DNA of 10,608 bases from Burkholderiales bacterium (GTDB lineage: Bacteria > Pseudomonadota > Gammaproteobacteria > Burkholderiales > Burkholderiaceae). Where the stretch lies: positions 1-10,608 of the forward strand of contig CANBQJ010000123.1 in NCBI GenBank assembly GCA_947371645.1, in the 5' to 3' direction. Positions 1-6,433 of the stretch are shown here, in pieces; within the stretch, counting starts at the first letter, position 1; every line of letters starts with the position of its first letter. The position numbers and the translations under genes were made by a program. Below the pieces are notes generated by a model that did no database searches, was not told the origin of the DNA, and saw only the letters and a program-made list of their open reading frames with translations.

Positions 1-865
1 CGTGGTCACCGAAGTGACGGTCCGCCTGCTGCCCAAACCGCCGCTGGCGCGCTGCCTGCTGGCCAGCTTCGACGACGTGGGCAAGGCCGGCGACGCGGTG
101 GCCGCCATCATCGCGGCCGGGCTCATCCCGGCCGGCCTGGAGATGATGGACAAGCCCATGACGGCCGCCGTCGAAGACTTCGTCAAGGCTGGCTACGACC
201 TGGATGCTGCCGCCATCCTGCTGGTGGAAAGCGACGGCACCCCCGAAGAAGTGGCCGAAGAAATCGAACGGCTGACGCAGGTGCTGCAGCAGGCGGGCGC
301 CACCCGCATCGAACTGAGCCAGGACGAGGCCCAGCGCCTGCGCTTCTGGAGCGGGCGCAAGAACGCCTTCCCGGCCACCGGCCGCATCAGCCCGGACTAC
401 CTGTGCATGGACGCGTCCATCCCGCGCCGCGCGCTGGCGCCCATGCTGCAGGCGATCGCGGACATGGAGCTGCGCCACGGTCTGCGTTGCGTCAACGTCT
501 TCCACGCAGGCGACGGCAACATGCACCCGCTGATCCTGTTTGACGCCAACCAGCCCGACGAGCTGCACCGCGCCGAGGCCTTCGGCAACGAGATCCTGCG
601 CACGGCGGTGGGTTTTGGCGGCAGCATCACCGGCGAGCACGGCGTGGGCGCCGAGAAGCTCGACGCCATGTGCGTGCAGTTCACCGACGACGAACGCGAG
701 CAGATGCACGCCTTCAAGCGGGGCTTCGACCCGCAGGGCCTGCTCAACCCGGGCAAGCTCATCCCGATGCTGGCGCGCTGCGGCGAGCTGCGCGCCGGGC
801 CAGGCCAGGCCATGGGCCAGACGCCGGCCTTGCAGGAAGCGCTGGCCGCACTGCCTCGGCTCTGA
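1..865 (+). CDS. glcD: GlcD-type FAD-linked oxidase, C-terminal part (5' end outside window)
   Basis: This is the C-terminal 287 or so residues of a flavoprotein that oxidises a 2-hydroxy acid, such as glycolate or D-lactate. The full-length family is roughly 460-500 residues, so the FAD-binding half lies before the window. The reading frame is open from the first bases, and the GTG at position 2 is an internal valine, not a start. Visible motifs are VTEVTVRLLPKP near the edge, NVFHAGDGNMHP at about residues 165-176, the GGSITGEHGVGAEK stretch near 205-218, and LNPGKLIP near the end. These are hallmarks of the FAD-oxidase C-terminal domain of GlcD/D-lactate dehydrogenase proteins. The last 30 or so residues after LNPGKLIP are an Ala/Gln/Pro-rich tail. 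No glcE or glcF follows; the next gene is a PEP-CTERM protein. Exact substrate cannot be told from the fragment. Confidence 0.93.
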   Translation, partial: VVTEVTVRLLPKPPLARCLLASFDDVGKAGDAVAAIIAAGLIPAGLEMMDKPMTAAVEDFVKAGYDLDAAAILLVESDGTPEEVAEEIERLTQVLQQAGATRIELSQDEAQRLRFWSGRKNAFPATGRISPDYLCMDASIPRRALAPMLQAIADMELRHGLRCVNVFHAGDGNMHPLILFDANQPDELHRAEAFGNEILRTAVGFGGSITGEHGVGAEKLDAMCVQFTDDEREQMHAFKRGFDPQGLLNPGKLIPMLARCGELRAGPGQAMGQTPALQEALAALPRL

Positions 866-947
866 ATGCAGCGTCCTGTCGCTGACGGCTTGTTTTAGAC
901 TGTGCGTTCAAAGAGATACGCAATGCCCGAGCATGGACGGGCCACCC

Positions 948-953
948 AGGGAG
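948..953 (+). promoter_or_regulatory. Ribosome binding site AGGGAG selecting a TTG start
   Basis: AGGGAG lies six bases before the TTG at 960. It favours that TTG over the in-frame ATG at 933, which lies upstream of this site and would put a polar stretch before the signal peptide. Confidence 0.6.
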
Positions 954-959
954 TACAAC

Positions 960-1706
960 TTGTCGACCATCGTCAAAAGCATCGCCGCGCTCGTTCTCAG
1001 CGCCGGCGCTTCGGCGGCGTTTGCTGCCAGCAACCTGCTCGTCAACGGCGACTTCGAAGACGGCTTGCAAGCGCCAGCCGCGATGGGCTTCTACGGCTAC
1101 GTGGGCAGCCTGCCCGTGGGCTGGGGCGGGGGCGGGGGCCAGCGCTTCCCCACCACGGTGTACAACAGCGGCGACTACCTCTACGGCACCGCCGACAACC
1201 CGCCTGGCCAGGGCAGCATGACCATGTACCCGACCACCCGCGTGCCCAACGCCTCGTCGGGCAGCCACTTGCTGGCGGTCGGCTACAGCACCATCTTGGG
1301 CGCGCCAGCCTTGTTTGCATCTGGCGGCTTGAACCAAAGCGTGACGGTGAAGCCCGGCGAGCAACTGACCCTGAGCTACGACTACCAGGCAGGCGACTAC
1401 GGCGCGGCCGTCGACCTCTACGACCTCAGCAACTACAACGTGCTGAGCTACAGCCAGATCAGCCGCGCCGCCGCCAACGGCTGGACCCACGTGACCATCA
1501 CGGCCACCACCAGCTTGTCCACCATCGGCGTGGCCATCCACGGTACCAATGGGGGCATTGGTGCTTCGCGTTCATACGTGGACAACGTGGTGCTCAGCGC
1601 AACGGCCGTGCCCGAAGCTGGCACCTTGAGCATGATGGCGCTGGGCCTGTGCGGGCTGGTCGGCGTGACGCGGCGCCAGGCCCAAAGCGTGCGCGCGCCC
1701 CGCTGA
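960..1706 (+). CDS. Secreted PEP-CTERM sorting domain protein (PEA variant), TTG start
   Basis: A 248-aa exported protein. Residues 1-22 or so form a classic Sec signal peptide (MSTIVKSIAALVLSAGASA, then AFA/ASN). The mature part opens with NLLVNGDFEDG and has a SYVDNVVLS stretch before the C-terminus, as in many PEP-CTERM proteins with a predicted beta-sandwich (carbohydrate-binding-like) fold. The C-terminus is a sorting tag: VPEAGT at residues 217-222, a hydrophobic helix at about 223-236, then RR at 238-239. The usual motif is V-P-E-P; here the second proline is alanine. In this family the tag is thought to be recognised by exosortase, which delivers the protein to the cell surface or exopolysaccharide. 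I chose TTG at 960 because a good Shine-Dalgarno precedes it and it starts the signal peptide cleanly; ATG at 933 is the alternative. Specific function is unknown. Confidence 0.85.
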   Translation: MSTIVKSIAALVLSAGASAAFAASNLLVNGDFEDGLQAPAAMGFYGYVGSLPVGWGGGGGQRFPTTVYNSGDYLYGTADNPPGQGSMTMYPTTRVPNASSGSHLLAVGYSTILGAPALFASGGLNQSVTVKPGEQLTLSYDYQAGDYGAAVDLYDLSNYNVLSYSQISRAAANGWTHVTITATTSLSTIGVAIHGTNGGIGASRSYVDNVVLSATAVPEAGTLSMMALGLCGLVGVTRRQAQSVRAPR

Positions 1707-1721
1707 ACACCCGAGGGCCCC

Positions 1722-1943
1722 AGCCCCGGCCACAGTGCGCTGACGCGCCTGGTAGCGCTTGTCCAGCGTGATGCGACGCGATTCCAGCTTGCTGTACGCC
1801 ACCTGCATGCGCAGCAGGTGCCGAACCTCGTCCAGGTGGTCGGCCGTGACAATGGCTGTGGAACACGCTTGCCTCTTGATCGGCCCAATGTCAGCCAGGT
1901 CGTTGAGCCCGGGCCGGTTTCAGACCTCGCACTGGCGGGCCAC
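1722..1943 (-). pseudogene. Remnant of a second gntR gene (FCD-domain piece, internally deleted)
   Basis: Read on the minus strand, this stretch encodes a fragment closely related to the intact GntR regulator at 6434-7144. The 3' block (1722-1831) matches 6437-6546 at about 89 of 110 bases; the 5' block (1827-1943) matches 6725-6841 at about 89 of 117 (both counted by eye, without gaps). At protein level, YSKLESRRITLDKRYQARQR pairs with HSKLEVRHITLDMLYQARQR, and LNDLADIGPIK with LKDLADTWLIK. The HTH domain is absent, and 61 residues of the FCD domain are missing between the blocks without a frame change. The frame is continuous with the histidine kinase upstream but interrupted by that gene's TGA at 1920-1922. 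The gntR stop codon is also lost at the 3' end. There is no independent start, so this is a decayed duplicate, not a gene. It fills the gap of about 215 bases between the PEP-CTERM gene and the kinase gene. Confidence 0.9.
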
Positions 1944-3923
1944 GGGCAAGCGCAGCTGCACTTCGGTGCCTTGGCCTGGCTGGGCGCGCACCGTGACCTG
2001 CCCGCCGATGCACCGGGCTCGCTCCTGCATGCCTTGCAAGCCCTTGCCGGCTTGCGCCACCGTCGGGTCAAAGCCTTGACCATCGTCAGAGACGCTCACC
2101 AGCACGTGGGTGCCGGCGTCCACCACCTCCGCCCGCACCGTCAGGTGCGCAGCCTGCGCGTGTTTGATCACGTTGGTGAACACCTCCTGCACCAGGCGCA
2201 GGATCTGCAAGGCCTCCGTGGGGTCCAGCCAGGGCAAGGGCGGCAGTTCATTCATCTGCCAGTTCAGTTTCAAGCCGGCCGCGCTCAGGCGCTTGCCCAA
2301 CCTGAAGCGCAAGGCCCCCAGCAAGGTGAGCAGGTCGTGGCCGATGGGCTCCAGCGACTCGATGACCATGCGCAGGTCATCCACGCAATCTCGCAGCACC
2401 TGGGCCACCTCTTCGGGGCGAAGCTGGCCGCGTTCCACCATGGCCAGCGACGAGATCAGCGCGGAGCCCACACCGTCGTGCATGTCGCGCATCAGGCGCT
2501 GGCGCTCCAGCAGGCGCACCTGCTGCTGCTCGACGTCGCGCAGGCGCAGGTGGCTGGCTTCCAGTTCGCTGCGCTGCTGCGCCACCCGCGATTCCAGGCT
2601 GGCGTTGAGGGCCTCGGTGCGCACCAGTGCACCCAGATAGCGCCGATGCAGGGCGTACAAGAAAGAGGCCGTGAAGCACAGGGTCGTGACCGGGGTCAGC
2701 AAGACGCCTTCGAGCGACGCGAACTGCGCGATCATCAGCAGGTCATGGATGCCGAAGGCGATGCCCAGCCAGAACGTGACCGTGATGACGATGAGCTCGC
2801 GTGAACCCCGTCGCCAGGCGTCTCGCGTCATGAGCACGGCGGCCATGCCAGCCAGCGTGACGTCCAGCCCGTATTCGATGAGGGTGGTGTCCACCGGCCA
2901 GTGCCACAGCGGCAAGGTCAGCAGGGTGCGCAAAACGGCGTAGGCCAGAAACGCCCCTTCAAGGCGCGGGTACCGCACGGGCTGAAAGCGGTAGGCGAAC
3001 ACCAGGGGCAAGGCAATGAACCAGGGCACGGTGACCTTGGCCAGCCACCAATGCCAGGCCTGGCCTTCGAGGGTGGTGGGCACATCGGCCCACAGGTGCA
3101 CGTTGCGCAGCGCCCAGGTCAGAGAGATCAGCCCGAACATCCAGTAGGTGGGCTCGTGGCGTTGGCGCGCCCAGGCCGCCAGCGAAAACAGCCCCAGCAC
3201 CAGGATGCTCAGGCTCATCACCTGGGGCACGGTGACCTGCAGGTCCCACCGCCAGGCCCAGCGCGCCATCAGCTGGTCTCGCGGGCCCACCCACACCGTG
3301 GTGATGCCATGCGGCGCGCCCGTCGCATGGGGCAAGCCGATGGCCAGCTCCAGCGGCCCATCGGTGGGCAAGAGTTCTGGCGGCACGTGGGCGATCAGGG
3401 GGCGATTCCATTGGTTGGCCCATTCCTCTCGGTTGTCCAGCAACACCACCCACCCGTGCGTGGACCTGGCGAACACCTGTGTCGCCCCGCCCGGCGCCCG
3501 GGGAATGTAGATGCTGAGCCGGGTGTGGGCACGGGCCTGCAATTGCCCGTTGTCTGCGGCGGGGAGAGCGGGGTAGCTCAGGCGGTACCAGATGAGGCTG
3601 ACCTGGCGCGGCACTTCCACCGAGGTGGCCACGTCTTGCCGGATCAGGTCAGGCAGCGCCACCGGCCGCCAGGCGGGCCCATCAGGCGGCGGGCTGATCT
3701 GCGACACCGGCGGCAACTCCAGCTGCAGACCAGGCGTCAGGAATGCCCCGCGCACGGCGGGAACATCCAGGGGCACCTCGGCCCGCAAGGCCTGACGGAA
3801 CTGCAATGCGGGCACGGCATAGGCTGTCGGACCAGCCTGGGCCGACTTGGCCAGTGCACTGCAGGGCACACAGAACAGGCACCAGATCAGCAAAAAGTGC
3901 AACCGGAACGACAGCGTGCACAT
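1920..3923 (-). CDS. 7TMR-DISM-type membrane sensor histidine kinase (HisKA_3/HATPase_c)
   Basis: A 667-aa sensor kinase. Residues 1-30 or so are a signal peptide, followed by a periplasmic domain to about 228, consistent with a 7TMR-DISM extracellular beta-sandwich. About seven hydrophobic segments follow (roughly 231-251, 258-272, 292-312, 322-340, 350-366, 376-392 and 400-424). A coiled coil lies at about 432-475. The kinase core is of the NarX/DegS (HisKA_3) type: RDMHDGVGSALI with His482 as probable phospho-acceptor, N-box EVFTNVIKHA with Asn584, DDGQGF at 613-618 and GKGLQGM at 626-632. The start at 3923 is chosen because it begins the signal peptide, 14 bases after the response regulator stop. 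The open frame reaches further upstream but would overlap the regulator, and GTG at 3935 is another option. No clear Shine-Dalgarno is seen, so coupling to the upstream gene is likely. The last residues (ARQCEV) and the TGA appear to derive from the fused gntR remnant. Confidence 0.92.
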   Translation of the reverse strand: MCTLSFRLHFLLIWCLFCVPCSALAKSAQAGPTAYAVPALQFRQALRAEVPLDVPAVRGAFLTPGLQLELPPVSQISPPPDGPAWRPVALPDLIRQDVATSVEVPRQVSLIWYRLSYPALPAADNGQLQARAHTRLSIYIPRAPGGATQVFARSTHGWVVLLDNREEWANQWNRPLIAHVPPELLPTDGPLELAIGLPHATGAPHGITTVWVGPRDQLMARWAWRWDLQVTVPQVMSLSILVLGLFSLAAWARQRHEPTYWMFGLISLTWALRNVHLWADVPTTLEGQAWHWWLAKVTVPWFIALPLVFAYRFQPVRYPRLEGAFLAYAVLRTLLTLPLWHWPVDTTLIEYGLDVTLAGMAAVLMTRDAWRRGSRELIVITVTFWLGIAFGIHDLLMIAQFASLEGVLLTPVTTLCFTASFLYALHRRYLGALVRTEALNASLESRVAQQRSELEASHLRLRDVEQQQVRLLERQRLMRDMHDGVGSALISSLAMVERGQLRPEEVAQVLRDCVDDLRMVIESLEPIGHDLLTLLGALRFRLGKRLSAAGLKLNWQMNELPPLPWLDPTEALQILRLVQEVFTNVIKHAQAAHLTVRAEVVDAGTHVLVSVSDDGQGFDPTVAQAGKGLQGMQERARCIGGQVTVRAQPGQGTEVQLRLPVARQCEV

Positions 3924-3937
3924 GGTCAAGCGCACCG

Positions 3938-4624
3938 TCAGGTCTTGGGCAAGAGGCCCAGGCGCTGCGCTTCGTAGACCGCTTCGGTCTTGCTGTGCAC
4001 CTGCAGCTTGCGGTAGCTGCGCTTCACGTAGGTCATGACGGTGTTGGTGCTCACGCCCAGCAACTGCGAGATTTCGTCGTAGCTGTAGCCCTTGGCGGAA
4101 TAGCTGAGCACCTTGCATTCCTGCAGCGAGAGTTCTTGCGCTCGGGGTGGTGAGGGCAAGGCACCAACGCCGGCCGCAACAGGGCCCGTGTCGCCAGCGG
4201 TGGGCGCCATGTGAACAAGCAACTGGCGGGCAATGACCGGACTGATGGGGCTGCCACCCGCACGCAAGGTGCGGATCTGGTCGGCCAGATCGCTGTCCGA
4301 GTTGTCTTTGAGCAGGTAGCCGGTGGCACCGGCTGCGATGGAAGCCAGCACATGGTGCTCGTCGCCGAACACGGTGACCACCATCACGTCGCTGCCTGGC
4401 AGCTGCGCAGCCACATGGCGGATCAAGTCGATGCCGCTGCCGCCCGGCAGGCCCAGGTCCACCACCAGCACGTCAGGCCGATGCGCGTCCAGCAGCCGAA
4501 AGCCACCCTGCAGGTCGGTGGCGGTGCCCACGAGGCGCATGTCTGGCGCACGACGGACCACGTCCACGAAGGCCGCCAGGAATCGATCGTCGTCTTCAAC
4601 GATGGCCACAGAGGTCAGTTGCAT
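3938..4624 (-). CDS. NarL/FixJ-family response regulator
   Basis: A 228-aa two-component response regulator. The N-terminal receiver domain (about 1-125) shows the acidic pocket E10-D11-D12, phospho-acceptor Asp56 in VLVVDLGLPGGSG, Thr84 and Lys106 (GYLLKD). A linker rich in Ala, Pro and Gly follows (about 138-162). The C-terminal LuxR-type helix-turn-helix (about 163-228) contains LSLQECKVL, then YDEISQLLGVSTNTVMTYVK. Its stop lies 14 bases before the sensor kinase start on the same strand, and HisKA_3 kinases usually pair with NarL-type regulators, so it is almost certainly the kinase's partner. Targets are unknown; the exported-protein genes just upstream are the obvious candidates (inference). 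The ATG at 4624 has only a short, close AGGG before it. Confidence 0.95.
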   Translation of the reverse strand: MQLTSVAIVEDDDRFLAAFVDVVRRAPDMRLVGTATDLQGGFRLLDAHRPDVLVVDLGLPGGSGIDLIRHVAAQLPGSDVMVVTVFGDEHHVLASIAAGATGYLLKDNSDSDLADQIRTLRAGGSPISPVIARQLLVHMAPTAGDTGPVAAGVGALPSPPRAQELSLQECKVLSYSAKGYSYDEISQLLGVSTNTVMTYVKRSYRKLQVHSKTEAVYEAQRLGLLPKT

Positions 4625-4672
4625 TGCCCTGGTTCCGTTTCACCTGTGGGCCGCTGCAAGGGCGCGGCCGCG

Positions 4673-4698
4673 TGCGCCCCGCGTGCAGCCGGGGTGCA
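4673..4698 (-). other. Imperfect hairpin in the leader of the response regulator gene
   Basis: TGCGCCCCG and CGGGGTGCA flank an 8-base loop and pair over nine positions, with one G-T pair on the plus strand and one A-C mismatch on the minus strand. It sits between the PEP-CTERM stop and the response regulator start (gap 4625-4723). No T-run follows on the minus strand, so it is not a clear intrinsic terminator. It may attenuate or separate expression of the two genes, or be chance in GC-rich DNA. Confidence 0.3.
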
Positions 4699-4723
4699 TC
4701 GGCTGGCGGCGGGCCGGTACATG

Positions 4724-5617
4724 CTAGCAAACCCCTCGCACACGTCGCCAGTGGGCCACGCCCACGCCCACCACCAACAGGCCGCACAGCATCAGCACAC
4801 GGCCGTCTGGTTCAGGTACGGGTGATGCCACCACGCGCGCAAACACCAGGCGCCCTTGCACGGCGTAAGACCCAGGCTCGAACGTGACGGTGTTGCTCTC
4901 CCCAACGCCCCCCAACACCACGGACGAGTGCTGGCTGGTCAAGGTGATGAGGGCGCCTGAGGTGGTGCCGGTGGCTGGGGGAAAGCGGGGAACCAGCGCG
5001 AGGTCTGCCACCGCGTTCAGAGACGAAAACAAGGGCGAGGCGCCATTGCCCTTCACGTCCATGTGCACGCCGTGGACGAGTTCCTGGTATCGCCCGTTTT
5101 CAAAGATGTTCAAGGGCGCCGGTGACTGCTGTTGCTCGGAGATGTCGAACAACCAGCTGGATTGGCCAGGCTGCATGCTGTTGATGCGCGTCTCTGTTCG
5201 GCCCACCGTCGGCAGCCCCGCACCCGCCACAGCCGGCATCAGCGTGCGGCCCCCGTAGACGTCCACCGCGTAGTCCAGCACAAACGGCGTGCCGGTGGCC
5301 GCCTCGGTGCACAGGCCCCCGTACACCACGCTGCACCCGCTTGCGGTGCTGACGCGGGCAGAGGCAAAGGCCTGGCCGTCGATGACATTCTGGTAGCGCT
5401 CGGGCGTGGTCACATCCAGGTCGAAATCAATGTGCCCTGAATACAGCACTGCGCCTGGTCCGGTCAGGCTGGTGACGCCGCCCGTGGCCAGGTCCGTGAA
5501 CGTGAGGGGGGCGTAATCGAACTCGAGTCGCAGGGGCGTGGCTGCCGCCTGGTGGGCATGACTCGCCATCACCACACCGAAGGCGGCCAGTACGCGGGCA
5601 AAGGTTTGGGGTTTCAT
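4724..5617 (-). CDS. Secreted PEP-CTERM sorting domain protein
   Basis: A 297-aa exported protein of unknown function. The signal peptide is residues 1-26 (MKPQTFARVLAAFGVVMASH, then AHQAAA). The mature part begins TPLRLEFDYAPLTFTD and is rich in beta-prone, Gly/Ser/Thr segments, with two cysteines (95 and 103) that could form a disulfide. The C-terminus carries a standard sorting tag: VPEP at 267-270, a hydrophobic segment at about 273-289, then RR at 291-292. The start at 5617 is preferred because it begins the signal peptide. The frame extends to a TTG at 5677 that overlaps the preceding stop, but this would add 20 His/Ala-rich residues before the signal. It lies 56 bases after the Cys-rich gene and 99 bases before the response regulator gene, all on the same strand, suggesting co-transcription. 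Confidence 0.88.
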   Translation of the reverse strand: MKPQTFARVLAAFGVVMASHAHQAAATPLRLEFDYAPLTFTDLATGGVTSLTGPGAVLYSGHIDFDLDVTTPERYQNVIDGQAFASARVSTASGCSVVYGGLCTEAATGTPFVLDYAVDVYGGRTLMPAVAGAGLPTVGRTETRINSMQPGQSSWLFDISEQQQSPAPLNIFENGRYQELVHGVHMDVKGNGASPLFSSLNAVADLALVPRFPPATGTTSGALITLTSQHSSVVLGGVGESNTVTFEPGSYAVQGRLVFARVVASPVPEPDGRVLMLCGLLVVGVGVAHWRRVRGVC

Positions 5618-5673
5618 GTGAATCGCCAAGTTGAAGCAATGAATCGGATGGGCCAAGTGGGCATGCCGCCTGC

Positions 5674-6012
5674 TCAAGGCGCCGGTGGGGCCACCTTGGT
5701 GGCGGTGCCTGACTTCAGTGAGGTGGGGAAGCGGTTGGGCCTGGCCTCGTCGGTGACGACGCCAGAGCAGGCTTGCAACTTGCCGTCATCCTTGCCTGAG
5801 GTGTGGCAGGCCGTGCCCTCCATGCGGACACAGGCAGTGGGATCGCCGCCTGGGGCCTCCAGCTGGACACGGTTGTTGGTGTCGCCACCACATTGGCAAC
5901 GGCATTGGGCGGTCACCCGGTGCAGCGGCTCTGATCGGGCGACGCCGGCCCCCAAAAGGGCGGTGCAGCACAAGCCAACGGCCAGTGCGACTGTAGATGT
6001 GGACGAGCTCAT
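5674..6012 (-). CDS. Small secreted cysteine-rich protein, function unknown
   Basis: A 112-aa protein I do not recognise. Residues 1-27 or so look like a signal peptide (hydrophobic VALAVGLCCTALLGAGVARS), although the n-region has no lysine or arginine, which is unusual. The mature part has six cysteines: a tight CRCQC cluster at 37, 39 and 41, then 61, 69 and 82. The even count suits disulfides in the periplasm; metal binding by the cluster is also possible. The C-terminus is Lys/Thr/Pro-rich. No lipobox with Gly/Ala/Ser before Cys is seen. A GAAAG about 8 bases before the ATG may serve as a weak ribosome site. It lies between the 67-aa secreted CxxC protein and the PEP-CTERM gene on the same strand. 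Real-gene status rests on the signal peptide, cysteine pattern and operon-like context. Confidence 0.65.
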   Translation of the reverse strand: MSSSTSTVALAVGLCCTALLGAGVARSEPLHRVTAQCRCQCGGDTNNRVQLEAPGGDPTACVRMEGTACHTSGKDDGKLQACSGVVTDEARPNRFPTSLKSGTATKVAPPAP

Positions 6013-6101
6013 GGGGATCTTTCAAATTGGGTTGGGCGGGCCAGCGCGCCCGTGCGGGTGAGCACATCAGGGCATGGGCGCTGGCAGACGGGCCTGTGCG
6101 T

Positions 6102-6305
6102 TCAACGCGGCCGGGGCTTGGGGTCCCCGCAGTCAGGGCAGTTCTTGCTGGCGGGTCGCTGAGGCAACTGGGCGTGCGCAGCCGACGGTTCGGGCTGGTG
6201 CAAGCCAACGGCCCCATGCAGCAAGGGCGGCTGGGCTTGGGCGCCGTGCCACCAGATGGACAGGCTCAACGCCGCCAGCAGAGCGATTTCGGACTTGGTG
6301 TGCAT
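6102..6305 (-). CDS. Very small secreted CxxC protein, function unknown
   Basis: A 67-aa protein I do not recognise. Residues 1-24 form a clear signal peptide (MHTKSEIALLAALSLSIWW, then HGAQA). The mature part is about 43 residues, rich in Pro, His, Gln and Ala, and ends NCPDCGDPKPRPR with Cys56 and Cys59 in a CxxC pair. The start at 6305 is supported by AAGGAG seven bases upstream, the best ribosome site of this gene block; a longer in-frame extension to 6374 would precede the signal peptide and is rejected. It is the first gene of the run of exported-protein and two-component genes on the minus strand and is followed after 89 bases by the Cys-rich protein gene. The CxxC could bind metal, form a disulfide or be redox-active; nothing decides among these. 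Confidence 0.65.
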   Translation of the reverse strand: MHTKSEIALLAALSLSIWWHGAQAQPPLLHGAVGLHQPEPSAAHAQLPQRPASKNCPDCGDPKPRPR

Positions 6306-6312
6306 GGATGGA

Positions 6313-6318
6313 CTCCTT
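6313..6318 (-). promoter_or_regulatory. Ribosome binding site AAGGAG for the 67-aa secreted protein
   Basis: AAGGAG on the minus strand lies seven bases before the ATG at 6305 and fixes that start over longer in-frame alternatives. Confidence 0.7.
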
Positions 6319-6384
6319 GTTGAATCAAGGACTTCATCGTGTCGGCTCCAGCCCTGTGCGGGCAGCCCACCCATGGGGGAGACC

Positions 6385-6404
6385 TGTCACCTGAAGAGGT
6401 GACA
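6385..6404. promoter_or_regulatory. Perfect palindrome between gntR and the secreted-protein block; possible operator
   Basis: TGTCACCT-GAAG-AGGTGACA is a perfect 8-bp inverted repeat around four bases. It sits in the intergenic stretch 6306-6433, 30 bases after the gntR stop and about 80 bases before the ATG of the 67-aa protein. That is where an operator for the downstream block would be expected. It could equally fold as a hairpin after gntR, but no T-run follows on the minus strand, which argues against a simple terminator. Binding by the response regulator or GntR protein encoded here is speculation. No convincing -35/-10 pair was found nearby. Confidence 0.45.
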
Positions 6405-6433
6405 ACCGTGCTCTGGGGTGTGCTGAGGTGCCC

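Noticed and set aside
925..942. GCCCG/CGGGC inverted repeat before the first PEP-CTERM gene
   Set aside because: A 5-bp stem with an 8-base loop is expected by chance in DNA this GC-rich.
759..1541. Minus-strand open frame of 260 codons
   Set aside because: It is antisense to the glcD end and the PEP-CTERM gene; the composition is repetitive Val/Ala/Gly/His with no family resemblance.
1707..1920. Independent small gene (78 codons from ATG at 1808, minus strand)
   Set aside because: The ATG is internal to the gntR homology, and the frame runs on past the lost gntR stop into the antisense of the PEP-CTERM gene, so it is a relic and not a new gene.
1818..3977. Two long plus-strand open frames (1818-2804 and 2901-3977)
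   Set aside because: Both are antisense to the sensor kinase; they are rich in His, Gln, Arg and Gly and lack domains or plausible starts.
3924..4118. 65-codon N-terminal extension of the kinase open frame
   Set aside because: It overlaps the response regulator on the same strand in another frame and precedes a clear signal peptide; translation from 3923 fits better.
6385..6404. Intrinsic terminator for gntR
   Set aside because: The inverted repeat is perfect, but no T-run follows on the minus strand, so it is listed as a possible operator instead.
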